From contig NZ_JAUEPH010000003.1 in the NCBI RefSeq assembly GCF_030403435.1, positions 558,001 through 622,000 of the forward strand: a stretch of DNA of 64,000 bases, written 5' to 3'. Shown one piece after another: positions 18,690 to 26,678 of the stretch (positions are counted from its first letter, which is position 1; each line of letters starts with the position of its first letter). This stretch comes from Algoriphagus sediminis. GTDB taxonomy: Bacteria > Bacteroidota > Bacteroidia > Cytophagales > Cyclobacteriaceae. Made by a program: the position numbers and the translations under genes. The notes below the pieces were generated by a model. The model did not search any database and was not told where the DNA came from. It saw nothing but the letters and a program-made list of their open reading frames with translations.

Positions 18690-19877
18690 CTACTTTTTTA
18701 GAAGTCGTGCGATGTAAAAACCATCAAAACCACTCTCCTGAGAGAGAATTCTTTGCTCATCCATTAACTCAAAATTCTTTCCGGCCTCACTACTGAGAAA
18801 CTTTTGGACCTGCTCCTGATTTTCAGAAGGAAGGACACTGCATGTCGCATATACCATTTGCCCTCCGGGCTTAAGCATGGTTGGGTAAGTTTGAAGAATT
18901 TCAGCCTGAGTTTCTTGTACCTTTTTGATGGATTCTTCTGAGAGTTTCCATTTGGTATCCGGGTTTCGGCGTAAGACACCCAAGCCAGAACATGGAACAT
19001 CCAGAAGTAGTCGATCAGCTGACTCCTTTAGACGTTTGATCGTTTTAGAACCCTCGATGAGCTTTCGTTCAATAATAGAAACTCCAGATCTTCTGGCTCT
19101 CAGTTTGGTTTGTTGAAGTTTCCATTCTTCCAGATCCATGGCGATTATCTTTCCCTTATTCTCCATTTTTGCAGCGATGTGCAAAGCTTTACCACCGGCA
19201 CCAGCGCAGGCATCTATTACACGCATGCCTGGCTCTACCGCCATAGCCTCAGCTACCAATTGGGAAGAGCCATCCTGTACCTCAAAAAGTCCCTCCTTGA
19301 AAGCAGGATTTTGGAAAACATTCTGTCTTTCTTCCAGAATAAGGGCATCCGGATAGCCTTTAATGGTATGGGTTAAAATTCCGTCTTCTTTTAATCGGTT
19401 CTTAAGTTTTTCGCGATTTGCCTTAATGGTATTTACTCTCAAAACCACTTCAGCTTCCTGGTTAAGACTGTGAACTTCATCCATCCATTTGTCTCCCAGT
19501 TCTTTTTCTCCCAGCTGATATAACCAATCAGGAAAAGACTCTATGGTGGCAGGATCTTCTAGAGATTCATATTTCCCCTTAAGTCTCTCTGGATTTAGGC
19601 CTTTAAACTCTTCCCAAGGAGGAAGCTCGTTTCCCTTCATCAGCCAGTAAGTCCCGAAGAGATCCCAGTAGTCTTTAGACTTGCTGAGATAATTGATCAG
19701 TCGCCACCAGCGGACCATATCATAAGTAGTTTCCGCTATGAAGGCTCTATCCTTAGCTCCCCATTTTGGATTAGATTTAAGCGTTCTGGCAATGACCTTA
19801 TCCGCATATTGTCCCTCTTCGAAAATCGCCTCAAGAGCAGAATGTACTCCTTTGATGGTATTGTTGTGTAGCCTCAT
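18690..19877 (-). CDS. RsmB/NOP-type RNA cytosine-5 methyltransferase
   Basis: A 395-residue SAM-dependent methylase. The SAM-binding region is VIDACAGAGGKALHIA; the catalytic motifs are DVPCSGLGVLRRNPDTKW (cysteine of motif IV) and YATCSVLPSEN (catalytic cysteine of motif VI). An N-terminal NusB-like helical part (about 1-110) precedes, as in RsmB, but is somewhat divergent. The target is probably a cytosine in rRNA such as 16S C967; which residue is methylated cannot be told. A TAnnTTTG element (TACCTTTG) sits 19 nt upstream of the ATG. Confidence 0.88.
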   Translation of the reverse strand: MRLHNNTIKGVHSALEAIFEEGQYADKVIARTLKSNPKWGAKDRAFIAETTYDMVRWWRLINYLSKSKDYWDLFGTYWLMKGNELPPWEEFKGLNPERLKGKYESLEDPATIESFPDWLYQLGEKELGDKWMDEVHSLNQEAEVVLRVNTIKANREKLKNRLKEDGILTHTIKGYPDALILEERQNVFQNPAFKEGLFEVQDGSSQLVAEAMAVEPGMRVIDACAGAGGKALHIAAKMENKGKIIAMDLEEWKLQQTKLRARRSGVSIIERKLIEGSKTIKRLKESADRLLLDVPCSGLGVLRRNPDTKWKLSEESIKKVQETQAEILQTYPTMLKPGGQMVYATCSVLPSENQEQVQKFLSSEAGKNFELMDEQRILSQESGFDGFYIARLLKK

Positions 19878-19896
19878 CCTTTGTTTACTAATTGCA

Positions 19897-19904
19897 CAAA
19901 GGTA
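19897..19904 (-). promoter_or_regulatory. Bacteroidota -7 promoter element of the RsmB-like gene
   Basis: Reverse-strand TACCTTTG matches TAnnTTTG exactly, 19 nt before the ATG at 19877, implying a very short 5' leader. No convincing -33 TTG was found at the usual distance. Confidence 0.45.
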
Positions 19905-19931
19905 GGATTTCTTTATGAAGGATTTATGAAA

Positions 19932-20726
19932 TTAAAATGGGCTGAAAACTAAACCCAAACGAATTCCTTCCCTACTGACTGCTGAGCCAAAATCTGTGTA
20001 GGAACCCATATAGGCTTCGATCTTATCAAAAATTGGATCAGTCGAGGAAGAGTCAAAGTCTCCGGTTCTGGCATCTGAGATATTTTGTCGCCTCAATTCA
20101 AGCAAATTGGCGCGAAGCTCAAGCTTAATCCAGTCGCTTGCCTGATAAGCAAATGCGGCATCCACCCCAAACCTCCAATTCTCTTTTCGGATAGGCACCT
20201 GCAAAGGTCCAGCAACAATGCTAAGACAGTTGATACACGGATCAAAAAATCCAGAAGGGTAATAGATATTAAGGTTACCGGAATCTCCGGATTCTCTCAT
20301 GACGTATGGGCTTAGATTGATTGAGGTTTTTGCTCCAAGCGTAAAGTACCTTCTTGCGAAGAGACCTACTCCAAAGAGGTTGTTATCAATCGAAACATCG
20401 TAGATATCTGTTCTGGAATTATAGCCTACAACCATTCCATCTTCACCAATGATCGGGTTTTCATAAGTAAATGGGAATGAATTCAATTGCTGCTCATAGG
20501 AGTTGATGCTGGACATAATTCCTACATCCCATTTGTCGCTGACCTTTAGTCCTATCATAGGACGAATACTTGAGAATTTCTCATTTTCAATTCCGAAGTT
20601 GCTTCCGTCCTTTATGGATTTTTGCCAGTAGCTTCCGTCTAGACCGAACCAAAAATTGTTGTCGGTTTGAGCTGTTGCAAAAGAAGTGATGAGTGAGAAT
20701 AGATAGATAAAGTAAATTCTTTTCAT
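19932..20726 (-). CDS. Predicted outer-membrane beta-barrel protein, unknown function
   Basis: A 264-residue secreted protein with a signal peptide (MKRIYFIYLFSLITSFATAQ). The mature part has alternating hydrophobic strands and turns (NFWFGLDGSYWQ, MIGLKVSDKWDVGIMSS, NNLFGVGLFARRYFTLG, INLSPYVMRESG) and ends with a short strand RLGLVFSPF finishing in phenylalanine, as expected for a small outer-membrane barrel of 8-12 strands. No enzymatic motif is seen. A pair of cysteines (FDPCINCLS) lies in a predicted loop. It is divergent from prmC with a 54-nt gap. Confidence 0.75.
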   Translation of the reverse strand: MKRIYFIYLFSLITSFATAQTDNNFWFGLDGSYWQKSIKDGSNFGIENEKFSSIRPMIGLKVSDKWDVGIMSSINSYEQQLNSFPFTYENPIIGEDGMVVGYNSRTDIYDVSIDNNLFGVGLFARRYFTLGAKTSINLSPYVMRESGDSGNLNIYYPSGFFDPCINCLSIVAGPLQVPIRKENWRFGVDAAFAYQASDWIKLELRANLLELRRQNISDARTGDFDSSSTDPIFDKIEAYMGSYTDFGSAVSREGIRLGLVFSPF

Positions 20727-20780
20727 AGTTGGTTTGCTAGTTTGGTACTTTTACGGCAAAGTCTACTGCGGAGTTAAATT

Positions 20781-21617
20781 ATGAGTCAGTTATTTCGACA
20801 AATTAAAGGCTGGGTAGCTCAGCTTGAGCAATACGATTCGGTGGAGGCTGAGTCATTGGTTTCCTGGCTTTTGGAAAAGCATTTTGGGATCAGCAAGAAG
20901 GATTGGAACAACGATATAGATATTGAAAAGCCTGAGCTTTTCCTTGCTGATTTAAAGGGTCTTGCCACAGGGAAACCCATACAATATATTCTGGGCGAAG
21001 CTCCATTTTATGGGCGTGATTTTTTAGTAAACGAGGCGACTTTGATTCCCCGGAATGAGACTGAAGAGTTGGTTCACTGGATATTGACGGAAAACAAAAG
21101 AGCGGCTTATTCATTTTTGGACATAGGGACTGGTACAGGTTGCATCCCTATCACCTTACTTCTCGAGTTGGGTTCGGGGAAAGCCTACGGTTTAGATGTT
21201 TCTAGGGAAGCTTTGGCGGTAGCTGAATCAAATCAAAATCGATTTAATACAGATGTAAATTTCTTTCAGGGAGATATTTTTAAAGAAATTATATCTCTGC
21301 CAAAACTAGATTTTGTGGTGAGTAATCCACCGTATGTTTTGGAGTCGGATAAGCTTCAGATGGAAAGAAATGTACTTGAATTTGAGCCAGAAAAGGCCCT
21401 TTTTGTATCTGACGATAATCCTCTCATTTTCTACAAAAGAATAGCCTCGGTTTCCAAGAAGCTACTCAGAAATGGAGGGAAACTGTATTTCGAAATCCAT
21501 GAAAAATTTGGGAATGAACTCGCTGAAATATTGGCATCTGAAGGTTATGAATCCATAGAAATCAAAAAAGATCTGAACGGTAAGGATAGAATGGCAAGGG
21601 CTATTTGGAAGCCTTGA
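20781..21617 (+). CDS. prmC: Peptide chain release factor N5-glutamine methyltransferase
   Basis: PrmC methylates the glutamine of the GGQ motif in RF1/RF2. The 278-residue product has the N-terminal helical domain, the substrate loop GRDFLVNEATLIPRNETEELV, the SAM motif FLDIGTGTGCIPI and the catalytic NPPY motif in VVSNPPYVLESDK. Length and order are normal. Its last 17 nt overlap the end of the convergent gene at 21601. Confidence 0.95.
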   Translation: MSQLFRQIKGWVAQLEQYDSVEAESLVSWLLEKHFGISKKDWNNDIDIEKPELFLADLKGLATGKPIQYILGEAPFYGRDFLVNEATLIPRNETEELVHWILTENKRAAYSFLDIGTGTGCIPITLLLELGSGKAYGLDVSREALAVAESNQNRFNTDVNFFQGDIFKEIISLPKLDFVVSNPPYVLESDKLQMERNVLEFEPEKALFVSDDNPLIFYKRIASVSKKLLRNGGKLYFEIHEKFGNELAEILASEGYESIEIKKDLNGKDRMARAIWKP

Positions 21618-22221
21618 GTTCTTCCCCGATCCAAAAAACCTCCTTTGCTTCCAAAGCTGTGGTGCCCTCTGGAACTTCAAATTGAGTCAGATATAAATTT
21701 GGAACAATTGTCACTCCAGATTCATTACTGATTTGGATGGGTAAATCATCCTTTGCAAGAAATCTCAAGGTAGATTCCCTAAACCATTTGGAGAGCTTTT
21801 TATGGCGTACAGGATAGTACTTCCAGTTTTGGTCAATGATAGTCAAGTTTATCTTATCCAGCAAGGAATTAAGTTCCAAGAATTTTGAGTGATCATAGCC
21901 TACCAGATGTGCTGCAAAATGATCTGTGGCTAGTAAATATTTGATTCCATCACTCAGGAAATTTTCACTTTCAGATTGCAAAAAAATAATGGGGGATTGT
22001 TCATTCAAGAGATTTTTATTTACGTTTTGAAATTTCTCAGTTGCTATCAGGACATCTACTTTAACCCCCCAGCTAATTACTTTTTCAAGAGATTTTTCCG
22101 TGGCTATGACGGTTGGAACCCATTCCAGCATTGGGCCTATACTGTCAAAAGAAACCCCAACAGTATCAAGGATGAAAACTGCAGGTTCCTGTTGCTCTTT
22201 TACAAAATGATGCGATGACAT
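21601..22221 (-). CDS. Thiamine pyrophosphokinase-like protein (tentative)
   Basis: A 206-residue protein starting MSSHHFVKEQQEPAVFILDT. The layout, with an N-terminal Rossmann-like half (LEWVPTVIATEKSLEKVISWGVKVDVLIAT) and a beta-rich C-terminal half (QISNESGVTIVPNLYLTQFEVPEGTTALEA), resembles proteins annotated as thiamine pyrophosphokinase in Bacteroidota. The usual acidic GDxDS-type catalytic motif is replaced by ATEKF, so activity as a thiamine kinase is doubtful. The start ATG overlaps the stop of the M19 dipeptidase gene (TAATG), so the two are coupled. It overlaps prmC by 17 nt tail to tail. Confidence 0.6.
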   Translation of the reverse strand: MSSHHFVKEQQEPAVFILDTVGVSFDSIGPMLEWVPTVIATEKSLEKVISWGVKVDVLIATEKFQNVNKNLLNEQSPIIFLQSESENFLSDGIKYLLATDHFAAHLVGYDHSKFLELNSLLDKINLTIIDQNWKYYPVRHKKLSKWFRESTLRFLAKDDLPIQISNESGVTIVPNLYLTQFEVPEGTTALEAKEVFWIGEELKASK

Positions 22222-23210
22222 TAGCTCCAGAGTTTTTGGTAAAAATTCAAGGAATTTTGATAGGCTAGACCTTTGAGTTTTTCCTTGGTCAACCTTTGAT
22301 TCAGATGATCCAGAATCGAAGGATATTTACTTGCATTTTCTGCCAAAGGAAAATAGAAAGGAAATCTTTTAGGGTCAGGGAAGTCTCTAGTGTAGAAAAA
22401 ATCTGCGCCGAAGCAGATGGCCTTTTCCCCACCGATTGAAAACCCATGGAGGATATGCTCATAAAGTCTTTCAGGAACTTCATTATCTAAAAAAGCTCTT
22501 AGGAAATTTACTCCCAGAAGGCCTTCTCGATGAATCAATTCTTTTGCAAACTCGTCAGAAATATTTCTTGGGTGACTCCAGATCGACCTAAAATTGGAAT
22601 GGCTGGCAATCACCGGGATTTCCAATCCCTTTTGAGTTATATGGTTTAATATTCCTCCAGCCAGTTCATCTGAAGTATGAGATAAATCAACAGGAATTTT
22701 AAGGCCGTCCATTAAATCAAGCAGCCTTTTTCCATCTTCTTTTAGCCCAATTCCGGAGGTATAGTTTCCTCCTCCAAATCGATTTTCAGTATGATGAGTC
22801 AGACTGATATAGGCTAGTTGACCAGTCAGTGAGCGAATTTTCTGAAACTGTTTTTCAATTTCAGAAAATGATGCCTTTTCATTTCCCAGACCCGCTGCAT
22901 TTTCGATCGAAGCGATTAAAGATACTTTTTCTAAGGAGGGCCAATTATCTAGATTTTGAACTAGATGAATGAGATCATTCGGGTATTTAGAAGGAAGTTC
23001 GCTGAATATTTTGGCCTGATTCAGGGCCGAATTCATAGATTCTGGAGAAACTCCTGTATAAATGGCACAAACCTGAGTTTTGACATTTCCCTTCTTTAAA
23101 TATGGAACCGCACAAGGCAAATACTCACTCGCATCATAAGGACTCGCTTCAGGGAATTTATCCAAGTAGGAAAGCAAATCGCAATGCATGTCAAAAATCG
23201 GGAGGGGCAT
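22221..23210 (-). CDS. M19-family membrane dipeptidase (renal dipeptidase-like)
   Basis: The frame opens with a TTG at 23240, but the ATG at 23210 begins right at the family N-terminus (MPLPIFDMHCDLLSYL), so it is chosen; 329 residues. The metal ligands of the amidohydrolase-fold M19 dipeptidases are visible in FDMHCD (HxD), PVDLSHTSDE and VIASHSNFRSIWSHPRN. It should cleave dipeptides using two zinc ions; no signal peptide or lipobox is seen, so it is probably cytoplasmic. It is the first gene of a two-gene leftward unit with the thiamine-pyrophosphokinase-like gene. Confidence 0.88.
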   Translation of the reverse strand: MPLPIFDMHCDLLSYLDKFPEASPYDASEYLPCAVPYLKKGNVKTQVCAIYTGVSPESMNSALNQAKIFSELPSKYPNDLIHLVQNLDNWPSLEKVSLIASIENAAGLGNEKASFSEIEKQFQKIRSLTGQLAYISLTHHTENRFGGGNYTSGIGLKEDGKRLLDLMDGLKIPVDLSHTSDELAGGILNHITQKGLEIPVIASHSNFRSIWSHPRNISDEFAKELIHREGLLGVNFLRAFLDNEVPERLYEHILHGFSIGGEKAICFGADFFYTRDFPDPKRFPFYFPLAENASKYPSILDHLNQRLTKEKLKGLAYQNSLNFYQKLWS

Positions 23211-23296
23211 AAACAGTATGTTTGAAACAAAGTAAGCCAAAAATCAATTGGATTTTAATACTTTTAATTTCAAAAAAAGATTAACCAAAGCCAGAA

Positions 23297-23809
23297 ATGA
23301 GCATTTCAAAACCCTTCAATTTTAACAAGTGGATCGATGACAACAGGCATCTGCTTAAGCCACCGGTAGGAAACCAGCAGGTTTACAAAGGCAATGATGA
23401 TTTTATAGTCATGGTAGTCGGGGGTCCAAATGCCAGGAAAGATTATCACTACGAAGAAGGGGAAGAATTTTTCTACCAGATAGAGGGAGACATTGTTCTC
23501 AAGATCATAGAGGATGGAAAACCGAAAGATGTGGAAATCAAAGAAGGTGAAATCTTCCTTCTTCCTCCCAGAGTACCCCATTCGCCTCAGCGCCCTGCAA
23601 ATACTGTCGGCCTGGTAATGGAAAGATATCGGAGAAAAGGAGAAAAAGATGGTTTTCTCTGGTATTGCGAAAATTGCGGGAATAAGCTTCATGAAGAATA
23701 TGTGGAGCTTACTGATATCGTGAAGCAGCTTGCCCCAATCATGGAAAGGTTTTGGAAAAATGATAAATACCGGACTTGTAAATCATGCGGGACTTACATG
23801 GAAAAGTAA
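23297..23809 (+). CDS. nbaC: 3-hydroxyanthranilate 3,4-dioxygenase
   Basis: NbaC opens the ring of 3-hydroxyanthranilate to give the precursor of quinolinate. The 170-residue cupin carries the iron ligands H51 and E57 (YHYEEGEEFFYQ) and H95 (PPRVPHSPQRP), and near the C-terminus two CxxC pairs (C124/C127 and C161/C164) that form the rubredoxin-like second iron site of bacterial enzymes. First gene of the nbaC-kynU-kmo operon: 30 nt to kynU. Confidence 0.96.
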   Translation: MSISKPFNFNKWIDDNRHLLKPPVGNQQVYKGNDDFIVMVVGGPNARKDYHYEEGEEFFYQIEGDIVLKIIEDGKPKDVEIKEGEIFLLPPRVPHSPQRPANTVGLVMERYRRKGEKDGFLWYCENCGNKLHEEYVELTDIVKQLAPIMERFWKNDKYRTCKSCGTYMEK

Positions 23810-23839
23810 ACACTTTCACTGTTCCAGACTTATGAACCT

Positions 23840-25126
23840 ATGAGCAATATTGAATATCAGTTTAGCGAGGACTTTGCCCGAGAGATGGATAAAAAGGATC
23901 CATTGGCAGGTTTTCGGAATGAGTTCCTGTTTCCGCAGATTAATGGTAATCCAGCGATTTATTTCTGTGGAAATTCTTTGGGCCTTCAGCCAAAAAACAC
24001 CAAAGCCTACATCGATAAGGAACTTCAAAATTGGAGTGAGCTCGCTGTAGATGGTCATTTCGAGGGGGAGGATGCCTGGATGTATATCAGGCAAAAATCG
24101 AAGCCCGCTCTCGCTGAGATAGTGGGTGCACATACCCATGAGGTGGTTGCCATGAATAATCTCACTAGTAATCTTCACTTTCTATTAGTCAGTTTTTTTC
24201 AGCCAAAAGGCAAAAGGAATAAGATAATTTGCGAGGCAGGGGCTTTTCCCTCTGATCAATATGCTTTAGAAAGTCAGGTAAAATTTCATGGGCTCAATCC
24301 TGATGAAGTGATTGTGGAGTTGGCACCAAGACAAGGAGAACACACGTTGAGGACTGAGGACATCATCAATAAAATTGAAGAGGTCGGGGAAGAACTTGCG
24401 CTTGTGATGATGGGTGGAATCCAGTATTACTCGGGTCAGCTCTTTGACATGAAATCCATCACAGAGGCCGCTCATAAGATAGATGCTTATTGTGGATTTG
24501 ATTTGGCACATGCCATGGGCAATGCCCCCCTCAGCCTGCATGACTGGAATGTAGACTTCGCTACATGGTGTAGTTATAAGTATTTAAACTCCGGTCCTGG
24601 GAATATTTCAGGAATCTTTGTGCATGAACGCTTTGCTGATAATGCGGACTTACCAAGATTTGCTGGCTGGTGGGGACACGATGAGGGTCAAAGGTTTCTG
24701 ATGGAGAAAGGCTTTATCCCAATGCACGGAGCGGACGGTTGGCAAGTGGCTAATTCTAATGTTCTAGCTTTGGCAGCACATCAAGCTTCACTGGATTTAT
24801 TCCAAAAAGCCGGGATCAAAAATCTCAGGAAGAAAAGTGAGATTCTCACAGGGTATCTTGAGTTTCTGATTGAGCAAATAAGCGGAGAATCAGGTGTTTT
24901 GGAAATAATTACGCCTAGAAGCCCATCGGAAAGGGGCTGTCAGTTATCTTTGCTAATCCATAAAGGCGGTAAGGCAGTCTTTGACTCCTGGTACGGAAAG
25001 GGTGTGGTTGGCGATTGGAGAAATCCGAATGTGATCAGACTGGCTCCAACGCCCATGTACAATAGCTTCACGGACGTGTATCAATTTGGCCGGATTCTGG
25101 AACAATCCCTCGCTGAGTTCGCTTAA
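23840..25126 (+). CDS. kynU: Kynureninase
   Basis: KynU cleaves 3-hydroxykynurenine (or kynurenine) to 3-hydroxyanthranilate (or anthranilate) plus alanine. The 428-residue PLP fold-type I enzyme has FCGNSLGLQPK near its N-terminus, the aspartate segment CGFDLAHAMGN, and the PLP lysine K247 in CSYKYLNSGPGN. Length matches bacterial and animal enzymes. It lies between nbaC and kmo, spaced 30 and 25 nt, so the three act in sequence. Confidence 0.96.
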   Translation: MSNIEYQFSEDFAREMDKKDPLAGFRNEFLFPQINGNPAIYFCGNSLGLQPKNTKAYIDKELQNWSELAVDGHFEGEDAWMYIRQKSKPALAEIVGAHTHEVVAMNNLTSNLHFLLVSFFQPKGKRNKIICEAGAFPSDQYALESQVKFHGLNPDEVIVELAPRQGEHTLRTEDIINKIEEVGEELALVMMGGIQYYSGQLFDMKSITEAAHKIDAYCGFDLAHAMGNAPLSLHDWNVDFATWCSYKYLNSGPGNISGIFVHERFADNADLPRFAGWWGHDEGQRFLMEKGFIPMHGADGWQVANSNVLALAAHQASLDLFQKAGIKNLRKKSEILTGYLEFLIEQISGESGVLEIITPRSPSERGCQLSLLIHKGGKAVFDSWYGKGVVGDWRNPNVIRLAPTPMYNSFTDVYQFGRILEQSLAEFA

Positions 25127-25151
25127 TCAATTGACAGTAAATTAGTTCCTG

Positions 25152-26504
25152 ATGAAAAACAACAAGGTAACTCTTCTTGGTGCTGGATTAATCGGCTCTC
25201 TTATGTCCATTTACCTGAGGAGACAGGGTTTGGATGTTAAGGTCTATGATAAGCGACCAGACAAAAGAAAAACGCCTTTTACTGAAGGTGGACGCTCCAT
25301 AAATATGGCTCTAAGCACACGTGGTTGGAAAAGTTTGGAGGAGTGTGGTCTTAAAGACAAGGTTTTGCCTTTGGCAATTCCGATGTATGGCCGAAGAATT
25401 CATGATGAGCATGGAGGAACTACTTTTGCGCCCTATGGGAAGGAAGACCAGGCGATTTACTCTATTTCTAGAGGAGGATTCAATCAGCTTCTGGCTGAAG
25501 AAGCCGAAAGACTGGGAGCTGAATTCTGCTTTGATCACAAGGCTAAAGACACTGACTTCAGAACTCAGGAGATTACCTTTGAAACCCCGGAGGGTGATAA
25601 GGTGATCCAATCAGATGTTATAATTGGGGCAGATGGGGCTTACTCATCCTTGCGTATGTCCATGCAAAAGCAAATCCGCTTTAATTATAAGCAGGAGTAC
25701 ATTTCGCACGGTTACAAGGAATTGACTATACCTCCTACTGAGGATGGTGAATTTGCAATGGATCCCAATGCGCTTCATATCTGGCCAAGGGGTAAATTTA
25801 TGCTCATTGCCCTGCCCAACCCGGATAAATCCTTCACCGGGACCTTATTCCTGCCTTTTGAAGGAACCAAAGTTTGTTTCGATAAAATTCAGGATGCTGG
25901 TGATTTAACCAGTGTTTTTAAAGCCTACTTCGAGGATGCATATCAACTTATGCCAGATCTGACCGAAGAGTTTTTCCGAAATCCTACTTCAGCATTGATT
26001 AATGTAGAATGTTATCCTTGGGTTAATGGTCAAAGTCTCTTGATCGGGGATGCCTCCCATGCCATGGTGCCATTTTATGGTCAGGGTATGAATTGTGGCT
26101 TTGAAGATTGTTCCATTCTAAATGGGCTAATTGAAAAATACGGAACCAGCAGCTGGGATATGGTTTTTGAGAAATTCCAGAAAATCCGAAAGGATGATAC
26201 TGCGGCTATTTGCCAGATGGCAATGGATAACTTCGTAGAGATGAGGGATACAGTGGCAGATCCTAAATTCATGCTCAGGAAAAAAATTGAGGCAAAGCTT
26301 CATGAACTGTATCCAAAAGACTGGGTTCCGCTTTATACCATGGTGACTTTTACGGACATTCCTTATGCAGAGGCATATGCCCAGGGTAAATTACAGGAAT
26401 CCATTATGGATAAGGTGATGTCAAATCCCTTAATCACGGAAAATTGGAATAAGATGGATTATGAGGAAATTATCAATCAGCTTGATTCAGCCAAAGCAGT
26501 CTAA
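25152..26504 (+). CDS. kmo: Kynurenine 3-monooxygenase
   Basis: Kmo hydroxylates L-kynurenine with FAD, NADPH and oxygen. The 450-residue product begins with the FAD dinucleotide motif LLGAGLIGSLMSIYLRRQG, has EGGRSINMALSTRG, the GADGAYSS motif (DG motif) and LLIGDASHAMVPFYGQGMNCGFEDC (the GD motif with flavin contact). A hydrophobic C-terminal membrane anchor like that of mammalian Kmo is not apparent. Its stop codon sits in the loop of the terminator that ends the operon. Confidence 0.95.
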   Translation: MKNNKVTLLGAGLIGSLMSIYLRRQGLDVKVYDKRPDKRKTPFTEGGRSINMALSTRGWKSLEECGLKDKVLPLAIPMYGRRIHDEHGGTTFAPYGKEDQAIYSISRGGFNQLLAEEAERLGAEFCFDHKAKDTDFRTQEITFETPEGDKVIQSDVIIGADGAYSSLRMSMQKQIRFNYKQEYISHGYKELTIPPTEDGEFAMDPNALHIWPRGKFMLIALPNPDKSFTGTLFLPFEGTKVCFDKIQDAGDLTSVFKAYFEDAYQLMPDLTEEFFRNPTSALINVECYPWVNGQSLLIGDASHAMVPFYGQGMNCGFEDCSILNGLIEKYGTSSWDMVFEKFQKIRKDDTAAICQMAMDNFVEMRDTVADPKFMLRKKIEAKLHELYPKDWVPLYTMVTFTDIPYAEAYAQGKLQESIMDKVMSNPLITENWNKMDYEEIINQLDSAKAV

Positions 26505-26517
26505 GGACTGCTTTTTT
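26493..26517 (+). terminator. Terminator of the nbaC-kynU-kmo operon, containing the kmo stop codon
   Basis: AAAGCAGTC (26493-26501), loop TAAG (26502-26505), GACTGCTTT (26506-26514), then a T tail. The kmo stop codon TAA is the first three bases of the loop, so the last codons of kmo form the left arm. Confidence 0.92.
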
Positions 26518-26678
26518 ATTTATACAGCTTCCTGACTTCTCTTTCAAATAGATTTTTTACCGAATGTCCTTTATGATTTTGGGAATACCACCAATAAGTG
26601 GTAAAATATGTTCACTTAGTTGATTTTCAGGCTACTTAAGCTTGGACTTTGATTAAAGAATACCCAAAATAATTCCTG

